A stretch of 25,707 nucleotides of DNA. It comes from Verrucomicrobia bacterium UBA3841 (lineage in GTDB: Bacteria > Verrucomicrobiota > Kiritimatiellia > RFP12 > UBA1067). Both the position numbers and the translations under genes were made by a program. The stretch spans positions 1-25,707 of the forward strand of contig DGHT01000035.1 in the NCBI GenBank assembly GCA_002392765.1, written 5' to 3'. The notes below the pieces were generated by a model. It was not told where the DNA came from and made no database searches. It saw only the letters and a list, made by a program, of their open reading frames with translations. Below, in pieces: positions 14,290-22,581 of this stretch (its first letter is position 1; each line of letters opens with the position of its first letter).

Positions 14290-15771
14290 ATGGAAGCTAA
14301 TCCGGAATCATGTCAAAACACCGGCGACGTCCGGTTCGGACGTCGCGGTTTCCTCAAGGGAATGCTCCTCGCGTGCGGTGCGGCCGGGATTTCTCCGGAG
14401 ACGGGGTCCCGCAGCGTGTCGGCCGCCGGGGTGCCCGATGGCGCCCGGGAAACCGGCGTAGAATATCTTGACTATCCCGTGAAGGGACTTGACTGTTCGC
14501 TGTCGCGGCAGATCACCGTGGCTGTTGTCGGCGCAGGCGGGAGAGGCTCCACGTACGCCCGCTACGCAGAGCGCTTCCCCGCCGCGATGAAGATCGTCGC
14601 GGTTTCCGACATCAACCCGTACCGCCGCAAGAGGATGGCGTCAGCCCACGGCATTCCCGCGGACAGGCAGTTTGGCGATTTCCATGAAATCCTCGCTGCG
14701 GGACGCACGGCCGACGCGATGGTGATAGCGCTCCCCGACAATCTGCACTACGAACCCGCGATGGCCGCGATGGCGCAGGGCTACGACCTCATTCTCGAGA
14801 AGCCCATGGCGCAGACGGAGCAGGAATGCCTCGATCTACTCAAGCGCCAACGCGAAACAGGTTCGATAGTCGGCGTATGCCACGTGCTCAGATACGCGCC
14901 GTATTTCCAGGCGCTCAAATCCGCCATCGACGACGGGCTGATAGGCGACGTCGTATCCGTTCAGCACATGGAGCCGATAGAGTACGCCCACATGGCCCAC
15001 TCCTACGTCCGCGGCAACTGGCACGACTCGAAGGCGACTACGCCGATCATCCTGGCGAAGAGCTGCCACGACCTCGACATCATCAAGTGGTTTGTCGGCA
15101 AGAAGTGCGAAGAGGTATCGGCGGAAGGCTCTCTCATGCTGTTCAAGGAGGCGAACGCGCCCGCCGGGGCTCCGGCCAGATGCACCGACGGCTGTCCGCA
15201 CGAGGCGACCTGTCCGTTCTCGGCGCTGGACATCTATGTAACCAAGCGGCAGCACATGCACGTGTTCGACCTGCCGAATGGCTACACGGACGAGGACGTC
15301 GTGGAAAAGCTGCGCACCACCGACTACGGGCGTTGCGTGTTCCGCTGCAAGAACGACCAGTGCGACCACTACGTGACAACGCTTCGGTTCGAGGGCGGCG
15401 CGACGGCCGCGTTCTCGATGGAGGCGTTCACGCCCTGGGGCGGACGCCGCACGCGCGTCATGGGGACCAAAGGTTTCATCGAGGGCGACGGCAGAAGCTT
15501 CACAGCGTACGACTTCCGTACAGGCAGAAAGCGCGTATGGGACAGGAAAGTTGCGGAGATCGCCGAATACAAGGGATCCGGGCACGGCGGCGGCGATCTC
15601 GCGCTCGTGCGGGATTTTCTGACCGCGGTGGACAAGCGCGACGAATCGTTCCTCACCTCCAGTCTGGCCGCATCGGTCGAAAGCCACATAATGGGCTTCG
15701 CCTGCGAAAAGAGCCGCCTCTCCGGCGTAAAGGCCAAGGTGCAGTTGGAAATAGTGCCGCCGTGCATATAG
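14290..15771 (+). CDS. Tat-exported Gfo/Idh/MocA-family oxidoreductase
   Basis: A 493-residue NAD(P)-dependent sugar or sugar-derivative oxidoreductase. A twin-arginine signal with GRRGFLKG (17-24) is followed by a short hydrophobic stretch ending LLAC, a possible lipobox at C29, so it may be an envelope lipoprotein. The Rossmann motif VAVVGAGGRG spans 77-86 and the catalytic EKP is at 170-172. A cysteine cluster, CTDGCPHEATC, typical of many family members, lies in the C-terminal domain. Start ATG 14290 has GAAGGA 8 nt upstream. Substrate cannot be told; nearby glycosidases suggest a plant-polysaccharide sugar. The last residues are encoded by DNA that, on the other strand, looks like beta-helix protein debris, so the natural C terminus may have been altered. 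Confidence 0.88.
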   Translation: MEANPESCQNTGDVRFGRRGFLKGMLLACGAAGISPETGSRSVSAAGVPDGARETGVEYLDYPVKGLDCSLSRQITVAVVGAGGRGSTYARYAERFPAAMKIVAVSDINPYRRKRMASAHGIPADRQFGDFHEILAAGRTADAMVIALPDNLHYEPAMAAMAQGYDLILEKPMAQTEQECLDLLKRQRETGSIVGVCHVLRYAPYFQALKSAIDDGLIGDVVSVQHMEPIEYAHMAHSYVRGNWHDSKATTPIILAKSCHDLDIIKWFVGKKCEEVSAEGSLMLFKEANAPAGAPARCTDGCPHEATCPFSALDIYVTKRQHMHVFDLPNGYTDEDVVEKLRTTDYGRCVFRCKNDQCDHYVTTLRFEGGATAAFSMEAFTPWGGRRTRVMGTKGFIEGDGRSFTAYDFRTGRKRVWDRKVAEIAEYKGSGHGGGDLALVRDFLTAVDKRDESFLTSSLAASVESHIMGFACEKSRLSGVKAKVQLEIVPPCI

Positions 15772-15905
15772 ACGCCGGCGCTTGCAAGGCCGCCCTCGGT
15801 TGAATATCCATTCGCCAATGCAAGGCCGGAAAGAACGGCGCCGCGGATAGCGCTTGAGGCCGTCCATTTCACGAGCGGCGTCTTGCAAACCCCCGAATAT
15901 GTCTC
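15758..15905 (-). pseudogene. Remnant of a repetitive beta-helix surface protein, antisense
   Basis: Minus-strand translation from about 15905 gives TYSGVCKTPLVKW, then GAVLSGLALANGYSTEGG, ASAGVYMHGGTISNCTL. The (A)GVYMxGGTxSNCT pattern is typical of right-handed beta-helix repeats in large secreted proteins of this kind of bacterium. There is no start codon, signal or continuation: the frame then runs into the reverse of the oxidoreductase gene. It overlaps the last few codons of that gene. This is recognition by pattern, with no database check. Confidence 0.5.
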
Positions 15906-15906
15906 A

Positions 15907-15933
15907 CGCCAAGTTCGCCAAGTGCGTGAAGTT
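15907..15933. repeat. 9-bp-unit repeat cluster, three units
   Basis: CGCCAAGTT, CGCCAAGTG and CGTGAAGTT follow in tandem. They match the family at 629-706 and 22653-22679. This cluster lies between the beta-helix remnant and the truncated ATPase fragment, next to one inferred rearrangement junction. Confidence 0.65.
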
Positions 15934-15978
15934 TCGTTTCATGGAAACATTTCCTCTGTTCGGGATTTTCACATATAG

Positions 15979-16842
15979 ACGCGGGAAATCATAGACGTAC
16001 TTTCCGTCGTCGGCGGAATTCCAAGATATCTTGAGGAAATCAACCCTGCGGAAAGCGCGGAACAAAACATCAAACGGCTATTCTTCATGCCCAAGGCAGT
16101 TCTCAGGATGGACTTCGACGACATGTTCCGGGACGTAGTCACGGAGGAGACGAATTTCACGGGGCGGGTTTTGAAGACTATGGTCGGAGGGCCGAAAAGC
16201 GGCGTAGAAATTGCCGAAGTGCTGTCCAAACCGAGAGGCGGACGGGTGGCAGGAGCCCTGTCAAGGCTCGAAGAGTCGGGGTTCATCGCAGCCGATAACG
16301 GGACGAATCCTGAAACCGGCGAACGTCCGAGGGAAAAGCGATACCGGATCAGGGACAACTACACGCGTTTCTATCTGAAATACGTCGAGCCCGTAAAAGA
16401 CATCATCGACAACGGTGCATTCGAATTCATCTCGCTCGGCCAGTTTGAAAACATAAGCGCGATGATGGGACTCGCATTCGAAAATCTGGTAATAAACAAC
16501 TACAGAGAACTGATAAAGCCGCTTCATCTGGAAGGACAGCTGATCACATCGGCCGCACCTTATCGCCGAAAGGCGACAAACGAAAGGAACGGGCGCAAGG
16601 GCGTCCAGATTGATCTGCTTATTCAGACAAGAAGATCGATATACATCGTTGAAATCAAGCGCATGGGAAACATCGACCGGGAAATAATACAGGAGGTGGA
16701 CAACCGCGTCAAGGCGATACACCGTCCCGACGGCGTATCGATAAGAACCGCGCTCGTGTATGACGGCAATCTTTCGCCTGTTGTGTCGACCGACGGATAT
16801 TTCGACGCCATCGTACCCTTCAAAAAACTTCTCGGGCTATAG
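15979..16842 (+). pseudogene. 5'-truncated DUF234-type ATPase: C-terminal fragment
   Basis: From the stop at 15976 the frame is open as TREIIDVLSVVGGIPRYLEE and on to 16842 (about 287 residues). This is the region after the ATPase core of archaeal-type AAA/STAND-like ATPases (PF01637), then a winged-helix part (GVEIAEVLSKPRGGRVAGAL), then the C-terminal DUF234 domain with a nuclease-like signature (QIDLLIQ then IYIVEIKR). The P-loop half is absent upstream. The first ATG (16087) lies inside conserved sequence. The missing preceding piece is at 22315-22554 on the other strand. Confidence 0.8.
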
Positions 16843-16866
16843 AACCTAATTCCGCAAGACCGCATC

Positions 16867-16983
16867 GTGAAAGCCTTTCTCTCCATCCTGGCCGCAGCAA
16901 CCGCCGTATGCAAGCCCGGAACGTCAGCGAACGATGACGAAGCCGTCGCGATAGCCATCCGTAAACACTTCCTCAAAATTTGA
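16867..16983 (+). CDS. Possible small lipoprotein-like ORF or remnant
   Basis: A 38-residue ORF starting at GTG: residues 1-15 read MKAFLSILAAATAVC, resembling a lipoprotein signal, followed by a short polar tail ending HFLKI. There is no clear Shine-Dalgarno. It lies in the 158-nt gap between the ATPase fragment and the GH3 stop. It may be the 5' end of a lost gene or chance. Confidence 0.2.
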   Translation: MKAFLSILAAATAVCKPGTSANDDEAVAIAIRKHFLKI

Positions 16984-17000
16984 CGCAGCGGGCGTCTTCA

Positions 17001-19241
17001 TCATTTGAACTCCCTTCCTTCTTCAAGAACGATGTCAGCGGAATCCCGCACGTCCGACGATGAGGATCCGACCAGAAGAGCATACTCCCCGGCGTCGGCG
17101 CGGAAGCAGGACGCGAACGCATCCCAGTACGCCAGGTCGCGCGGCGTTATGCGGAACTCCACGGTCTTCGTCTCGCCCTTCTTCAGAAACACCTTCTCGA
17201 AGCCCTTGAGTTCCTTGACGGGACGGTCCGTCTTCGGATTCTTCGCCGCGACGTAAAGCTGCACGACCTCCGCGCCGTCCATCCCGCCGACGTTCGTCAC
17301 GTCGACCTTAACCAGATAATCGCCCCCGCAACTTCTGACGTCCGAAGTCTGAAGTCTGAAGTCCGTATAGTTCAGCCCGTGCCCGAACGGGAAATCGACC
17401 GGAATGCCGCGCTTTTCGTACCAGCGGTAGCCGACGTAGACGCTTTCGAGGTAGACCGAGTTCGTCGCGTTGTATGCGCGCTCGCCGAAGAAGCCCGTCG
17501 GCGTATCCGCATAGCGTTTCGGCCAGGAGAACGTCAGCTTGCCGGAAGGATTCACGTCGCCGAAAACAACCTTCGCCATAGGCCGCCCGGCCTCCTGTCC
17601 GAGATAGGACGTCAGCAGCATCGTGTCGCATTCGCCGAGCCACGGCAGCTCCAGCGCGGATCCGGCGCGGCATACGACGACCGTGCGCGGCAGTTTCCAC
17701 GAAAGTATCTCCGCAATCTCCGCGTCGTGGCCCGGCGCGCTTTTCATATTCGGACGGTCCCTGCCTTCAGTCTCCTTCGCCTGCCCGTAGCCCATCGTCG
17801 TACCGGTGAACACAAGCACGGCGTCGGCCGCCGCGCATTCGCCGCGCAGCTCCGCAAGCGGGACGCGCGGCTCCTTGTCCGCGGCAGTCAGCGCGACGAT
17901 TCCGCCGGTGTCGTACCCCTTCTCCCCCTCGTCGGCGGCTTTCGCACGCTCTCCCACTTCGCCGCCGAGCGGATAATATGCTATCTCGCATCCGGCGCCG
18001 AGATACTCCTTGAGCCCGTCCAGAAACGATATTTCCGACACGACATGGCATTCGCACGACGATCCGAACTCCGCCTGTTTCAGCCGCGCGACCTGTCCGA
18101 ACACGACCAGTTTCTTCGTTCCGGCCCTGTCAAGAGGAAGTACGCCTTTGGAGTTCTTCGCGAGTATTATCGCCTCCCCGCCAATCTCCCGCGCGACTTC
18201 GCGGTGTCTCTCGACAAGCCGCTCGCCCTTGTCCTGCGTCCCGGAGAGAAAGCCCGTCTTCGCCATCACGTAGAGCGTGCGCATCGCCATCTCGTCAACA
18301 GCCGCCTCTGGAACACGCCCTTCCCTGACAGCTGTCGCGAGCGGATACTTGTCGGCGCTTTTCGTGCCGTAGAAGTCGGTAAGGTAAGTCACATTGGAGC
18401 CGCAGTTGGCCTCTATGCCGCCGCCGTTCAGAGCCGCATTGTCGCACGAGTGCTGTCCGCCCCAGTCGGTGATGACCGTCCCCCTGAACCCCCACTGCTC
18501 CCTCAAGAGCGCCTTCTGGAGATATGGGTTCTCGCTGCAATACGTCCCGTTGCAGCGGTTGTATGCAGTCATGAGCGAAAGCGCCCCGCCCTTCACCGCC
18601 GCCTCGAACGCCGGAAGGTAGATTTCATGGAGCGCGCGGCCGTCCACCGTCGAGCATGTGTTGAAGCGGTTGAGCTCCTGGTTGTTCAGGCAGTAGTGTT
18701 TCGGCGTGCAGGCGAGTCCGTGCGACTGCGCCGCCTGTATGAGCGGAACGGCCATCTGCGAAATCACGAACGGATCCTCGCTCATATACTCCCAGTTGCG
18801 TCCGCAGAGCGGATTGCGCATGATATTCAGTCCCGGGCCCAGCATCTGGTCCTTGTTGCGCGCGCGCATCTGCGAGCCCATCACGTCGCCGTGCTTCGCC
18901 GCAAGCGCGCGGTTCCACGTCGAGGCGAGCGCTGACATGCACGGCATGGACGTGGAGCGGTCGTCGATGCCGCCTATGTAGCCCCAGCGGTCGCGGTTGT
19001 GCTCGGGCTTGAGCCCGTGGCTTCCGTCGCTGAACGCCCATTCGCGGTCTATGCCGGCGCGCGGAATCGCGTTGAGATACATCGTCGCGCAGAGTCCGCA
19101 CAGGGACGTTTTCTCTTCGAGCGTCATCATGGCGAGCTTGCCGCGCGCAATGCGCTCCGCATCGGCGTCAGGCAAAAGCCCTGCGGCATTCGCTGCGGCC
19201 GCAGCCGCGATCGCCGTCACAGTCGCAATCATTCTTTTCAT
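17001..19241 (-). CDS. Secreted glycoside hydrolase family 3 enzyme
   Basis: A 746-residue protein with a signal peptide (1-20). The GH3 N-terminal barrel has the KH pair in CTPKHYCLNNQE (K181, H182) and the catalytic Asp in GTVITDWGG (D259). A GH3 C-terminal domain follows (about 350-610), then an Fn3-like domain (about 640-740; TNVGGMDGAEVVQLYV). Likely a periplasmic or outer-surface beta-glucosidase or beta-xylosidase acting on oligosaccharides; specificity cannot be read from sequence alone. GAAAGG lies about 10 nt before the ATG. Four 7-bp tandem units (17335-17362) lie in frame at the junction to the Fn3-like domain, encoding the RLQTSDVRS stretch. Confidence 0.92.
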   Translation of the reverse strand: MKRMIATVTAIAAAAAANAAGLLPDADAERIARGKLAMMTLEEKTSLCGLCATMYLNAIPRAGIDREWAFSDGSHGLKPEHNRDRWGYIGGIDDRSTSMPCMSALASTWNRALAAKHGDVMGSQMRARNKDQMLGPGLNIMRNPLCGRNWEYMSEDPFVISQMAVPLIQAAQSHGLACTPKHYCLNNQELNRFNTCSTVDGRALHEIYLPAFEAAVKGGALSLMTAYNRCNGTYCSENPYLQKALLREQWGFRGTVITDWGGQHSCDNAALNGGGIEANCGSNVTYLTDFYGTKSADKYPLATAVREGRVPEAAVDEMAMRTLYVMAKTGFLSGTQDKGERLVERHREVAREIGGEAIILAKNSKGVLPLDRAGTKKLVVFGQVARLKQAEFGSSCECHVVSEISFLDGLKEYLGAGCEIAYYPLGGEVGERAKAADEGEKGYDTGGIVALTAADKEPRVPLAELRGECAAADAVLVFTGTTMGYGQAKETEGRDRPNMKSAPGHDAEIAEILSWKLPRTVVVCRAGSALELPWLGECDTMLLTSYLGQEAGRPMAKVVFGDVNPSGKLTFSWPKRYADTPTGFFGERAYNATNSVYLESVYVGYRWYEKRGIPVDFPFGHGLNYTDFRLQTSDVRSCGGDYLVKVDVTNVGGMDGAEVVQLYVAAKNPKTDRPVKELKGFEKVFLKKGETKTVEFRITPRDLAYWDAFASCFRADAGEYALLVGSSSSDVRDSADIVLEEGREFK
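17335..17362. repeat. 7-bp tandem repeat inside the GH3 gene, four units
   Basis: CTGACGT, CCGAAGT, CTGAAGT and CTGAAGT on the plus strand. The units sit at the domain boundary of the GH3 enzyme in the open frame. Gain or loss of one 7-bp unit would shift the frame and remove the Fn3-like domain. Confidence 0.7.
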
Positions 19242-19264
19242 CTTATGTTTTTCCTTTCAAGTGA

Positions 19265-19340
19265 TATTGTACTGCGGCGCTGATATGTGCCTGCGGCGCT
19301 GAAACACGGAGATATGGAGGCGCGAAGGCGCGGAGAATAC
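19265..19340. repeat. Direct repeat and 9-bp-like units upstream of the GH3 gene
   Basis: CTGCGGCGCTGA occurs at 19272-19283 and 19291-19302, exactly 19 nt apart. A TACAAT -10 candidate (minus strand, 19271-19266) lies next to the first copy, with no clear -35. From about 19303 to 19338 loose nonamers of the type ACACGGAGA continue. The spacing of nearly two helical turns would suit an activator or repressor binding in tandem, but array decay is an equal explanation. Confidence 0.4.
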
Positions 19341-19357
19341 CTTGGGCGTCGCAGACA

Positions 19358-22267
19358 TCATAATAAACCATGGAAGTACCCGAGCGCGATGCGGCCGATG
19401 ATCTGCTTGCCAAGTTCGCCTGAGTGAACGTAGTCGCGGCTGTAGAACTGGCAGGGAAGTCCCGTCTTGAAGAGCCAGCCGTATGCGGGAGTGAACATGT
19501 CCCAGAGCGGCCAGCCGTTCTTCGCGCAGATCGCCTTCAGTTCCTCCGCCGCTGCGACATCATATCTCCACGCCCTGTCGCCAAGCGCCGCGTGGTCGAA
19601 CTCTGACGGAGCGACGGCGGCGCCCTGCTCCGTTCCCTCAGGAACGCGAAGGTCGATCGCGAGAGTCGGCGTCATCACGACGACCTCCGCGCCAAGCTCC
19701 TCGTTGACGCGCCGCGCGACGGACTCTATCGCCGGCCCTCCGTTGAGCGGCATCTCTGGATGTATCCAACCGGAGATGCCTCCTATGAATACGCAGTCGG
19801 GCTTGTAGTCAGCGACATACTTCCTGAAGTTCTCCGGCTCGCAGTAGTACCAGCATCCCGTCGATCCGCGCACAGAGACGAGCCAAGTGACATCGCTCTT
19901 CGGATACGCCCGCTTCACGAGCGCATGGAACTGCGAATGGAACGTATCCTGCATGATCGAGTCGCCCAGCATGAGGATTCGCCACGGTCTCCCCGTCTTG
20001 AGCGCATCATACGTCTTTGGGGGTAGGGGCGGCGTTCCATCGCCGCCCGTTAATTCCACCGGCGGCAGCTTCGCATACACGCCGTCGCACCACTTGGCCG
20101 CATCTTCGACCGTCGCCGGCTCGAACTTGACGTCCGAAACCGTGCACCCTTTCGGCGACTGGAAAAAGACCTCCGCCTCCTTCACGCCCTCCTGCGCAAA
20201 GACAACCCGCTCGTACCTCTTCCCAGTTCCCCGTTCCCCATTCCCCGTTCCCCGTTCCCCATATATCACATCATAGTTGTCCGCGATCATGTTCCCCGCC
20301 GCGTCGTAGAACGCGACAGTCTCGTATGACCTGACAGGCGCAGAACCCGTGAACGACAGCTTGTAGTACGCGCCCGCCTTGGGAATGGCGATGCGCGGCG
20401 AGACGAGCTTTCCGCCCTTGTCGGGATACCATCCCTCAAGCGGATTGAACGCCGCGCCGCCCTTCGCGCCCGACGCCTCGAACCGCCACCCCGCCGTCTT
20501 TTCGGTGACAAGTCCGTCGCACCGGAGCAATTCTCCGTTCAAAAAACGCCGCGCCTTGTCAACCTCTGCGTCCATGCCGGGCGCGGGATCGATTGAATTG
20601 TGGTCCTGCGAAATGCGGTACTTGGCGAAATGTCCATCGAAAAGAGTCGCGCACTGCGGATCGGCGGCAAGCGCGCGGTAGTCGCGCCATGCCTCGTCGT
20701 AGCGTTTGACTGCGGCGGCGATTTCCTCTTCGTCGGCATCCCCGGTCAACTCGCGTTGCCGCATGAGAAGCATCGCCGTCCATCCCGCCTCGTAGATGCG
20801 GTAGAGGTGAAGAGCGTAGCGCGACGAGACGCGCACATACGCCTCGTCATCCTTGTCCGCGATCTTGACAGAATCGGCGAGACGGACAATTTCGCGCCAC
20901 CTCTCGACTGCGGCGCGGCGGTTGGCGAAGGAGGCGGCGACCTTGCCCTCCTTCACAAGCCTGTTCGCGTCCGCGTCAAGTCGCGGGTCGCCGAAGCCTC
21001 CGATGAAATGGTCGCGCGTCCAGCAGGCCGTCAGCTTCTCGTCCGGCATGTATCCCATCCCCCGGACGACCGCCTCGGCGGAAAGAACCGCAAGCCTGCG
21101 AAACGCCCCGCGCGATTCCGCCGCGACGCCGATACGGTCCATAAACTTCCCGAACGCGGCCTCTTCCCCAGCCTCCGGATGCTTCGCCCACTCGGTCATC
21201 ACAAAGGCGTTCATCGCGCACCAAAGTTCATTCTTGAGGTACGGACCCTCCCAGCCGCCGCCGCGGCTCCATGTCCAGACGCCCGCAAAGCGGCTGTCCT
21301 TCAAAAACGCCCCAAGTCCCTGAATCCCCGGACACGCGGCATTCTCCTCGAACCCCTCGACCACTCCCTTGACGACATAGTTCGGATATGCGCCCTTCCC
21401 CTCGTACTCGCGCTGGCACTGCACCTCGACTATCTGCTTGTGCCTGCCTATCCCGAGCGTCGGATTGAACGGCACGTACCGCAAGTAGTCGCCCGCCGTA
21501 TGCTTGATGGAAAGAAACAGCTTTTCATGCGGCTCCACCTGGTCCGTGATGGCGAGGTACAAATCGGGACGGACGTGGAAGCGGCGGAAGTCCCATGTGC
21601 GGTAGAAGACCTTCTTCCCGCCCTTTACGCATATCTCCTCGCGGAGAAGGTTCATGAGCTTCGCATGCGTCTCCACGAACCCGTCAAGCGGCTTGCGGAA
21701 ATCAAGCGGCGTGTTGCCGCCGTGGTACGGCACGTTGTGCGAATACATCTCGCCCGTGCGGATTACGTACCCGTCGACGGACGGAATGCGCCGCAGCATT
21801 TCCCTTATCATCAGGCGGTGGATTTCCCATGTCTTCTCGCGCTCGAACGAAACGCGTCCGTCCTCGCCGCAAATCTCCGAGCGGTACTTTTCGATGAGAC
21901 GGCGCGGCAAAACGATGATATCCATGAAGTAGTGGCATTCCAGCCCCTTCTCGTGGCAGGCGCGGGCCTTCGCCTCCACCTCGGCCGCAAAGTCGTCAAC
22001 CCATTTGCGCTCCGGCGAACCTGCGGGAAATATTCCGGCGTCGAAATCCTCGAACGTACACGCGCACTGCGGATAGCGGAAGTCGTTCACGACCTTCGCA
22101 CCAGTTCCCATCTCTGCGAGATACGCAGGGTCGAGGAAGCGGCTTTCCGCCGGTCTTTCGCCGGGATTGTGGTGCACCATGTCCATCGTAAAAAGACGAG
22201 ACGAACCGTCAGCCGCCAGCGCGGCGACCGTCATGGCGGAAATCGCCAAAAAAAACTTTGTATTCAT
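19358..22267 (-). CDS. Secreted GH67-like (alpha-glucuronidase-type) protein fused to an SGNH hydrolase/esterase
   Basis: I start at ATG 22267 (969 residues; GGAGATTC upstream; signal peptide about 1-19) rather than an upstream start 45 nt earlier. Residues about 25-520 resemble a GH67-type TIM barrel (VDGYVIRTGE; GVWTWSRGGGWEGPYLKNE), followed by a helical region and a beta-rich domain (about 590-740). Residues about 764-969 are an SGNH hydrolase: ILMLGDS with S770, and RDYVHSGE with D945 and H948. A two-step attack on acetylated glucuronoxylan is an inference from the fusion. The GH67 assignment is by similarity of pattern, with no catalytic residues confirmed. A 7-bp array encodes GERGTGNGERGTGK (about 669-682) inside it. 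Confidence 0.75.
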   Translation of the reverse strand: MNTKFFLAISAMTVAALAADGSSRLFTMDMVHHNPGERPAESRFLDPAYLAEMGTGAKVVNDFRYPQCACTFEDFDAGIFPAGSPERKWVDDFAAEVEAKARACHEKGLECHYFMDIIVLPRRLIEKYRSEICGEDGRVSFEREKTWEIHRLMIREMLRRIPSVDGYVIRTGEMYSHNVPYHGGNTPLDFRKPLDGFVETHAKLMNLLREEICVKGGKKVFYRTWDFRRFHVRPDLYLAITDQVEPHEKLFLSIKHTAGDYLRYVPFNPTLGIGRHKQIVEVQCQREYEGKGAYPNYVVKGVVEGFEENAACPGIQGLGAFLKDSRFAGVWTWSRGGGWEGPYLKNELWCAMNAFVMTEWAKHPEAGEEAAFGKFMDRIGVAAESRGAFRRLAVLSAEAVVRGMGYMPDEKLTACWTRDHFIGGFGDPRLDADANRLVKEGKVAASFANRRAAVERWREIVRLADSVKIADKDDEAYVRVSSRYALHLYRIYEAGWTAMLLMRQRELTGDADEEEIAAAVKRYDEAWRDYRALAADPQCATLFDGHFAKYRISQDHNSIDPAPGMDAEVDKARRFLNGELLRCDGLVTEKTAGWRFEASGAKGGAAFNPLEGWYPDKGGKLVSPRIAIPKAGAYYKLSFTGSAPVRSYETVAFYDAAGNMIADNYDVIYGERGTGNGERGTGKRYERVVFAQEGVKEAEVFFQSPKGCTVSDVKFEPATVEDAAKWCDGVYAKLPPVELTGGDGTPPLPPKTYDALKTGRPWRILMLGDSIMQDTFHSQFHALVKRAYPKSDVTWLVSVRGSTGCWYYCEPENFRKYVADYKPDCVFIGGISGWIHPEMPLNGGPAIESVARRVNEELGAEVVVMTPTLAIDLRVPEGTEQGAAVAPSEFDHAALGDRAWRYDVAAAEELKAICAKNGWPLWDMFTPAYGWLFKTGLPCQFYSRDYVHSGELGKQIIGRIALGYFHGLL
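20219..20260. repeat. 7-bp tandem repeat inside the GH67-like/SGNH gene, six units
   Basis: On the plus strand: CTTCCCA, then GTTCCCC twice, ATTCCCC, then GTTCCCC twice. Six heptamers make 42 bp, so the frame is kept and the protein gains a near-duplicated 7-residue unit (GERGTGN, GERGTGK). The tract lies between the beta-rich domain and the segment leading to the SGNH domain. A one-unit change would disconnect the esterase domain. Confidence 0.85.
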
Positions 22268-22290
22268 ATCTGAATCTCCAAACAGTTGAT

Positions 22291-22554
22291 TTATATTATA
22301 CATGAAGCGCACACCTTAAGAGGCACACGATCAGAAGCGTTGCCCCAAAAAGCCTTGCATAAGGACATTGGGAGTTCTTCTACGGCAAAGTCGAGCGAAT
22401 CACGCCCCGCGAATCCAGTTCCATCGAGTATATTCTCCGCTATCCAACTCGAAACGCCGCCGCACAGGACAAGAACAAGATTGCGCTCCTTCTTGAGCAT
22501 GCGATCCCAAACCATCTTAAGTGTGCCCGGAAACGCCGCTCTTCCGATGAACAT
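22291..22554 (-). pseudogene. DUF234-type ATPase: start codon region joined to the middle fragment
   Basis: An 87-codon frame. MFIGR is the usual opening of archaeal-type ATPases of this family. It is followed at once by FPGTLKMVWDRMLKK, LVLVLCGGVSSWIAENIL and SLDFAVEELPMSLCKAFWG, the family's sensor and lid region, so roughly 100-120 residues with the P-loop and Walker B appear deleted. Similarity ends near residue 80 (22315), and the last seven codons are foreign. The rest of the gene is at 15979-16842 on the plus strand. GGGAG lies 8 nt before the ATG and a promoter remains, so the remnant may still be transcribed. Confidence 0.75.
22295..22300 (-). promoter_or_regulatory. -10 box for the GH67-like/SGNH gene
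   Basis: A perfect TATAAT on the minus strand, 27 nt before the ATG at 22267. No -35 match exists at 16-18 nt spacing. The box lies at the edge of the ATPase fragment, whose frame ends TGT ATA ATA TAA across it, consistent with this promoter having been brought next to the fragment. Confidence 0.55.
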
Positions 22555-22581
22555 GTCAATGTCTCCCTTTTGTTGGAAAGA

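Noticed and set aside
16087..16842. An intact 251-residue gene starting at ATG 16087
   Set aside because: Family-conserved sequence continues in frame upstream to 15979 and then stops at 15976, so the ATG is internal to a truncated gene.
20600..22273. A 557-codon plus-strand frame opposite the GH67-like/SGNH gene
   Set aside because: The opposite strand has a signal peptide and SGNH motifs; this frame has none and is basic and low in complexity.
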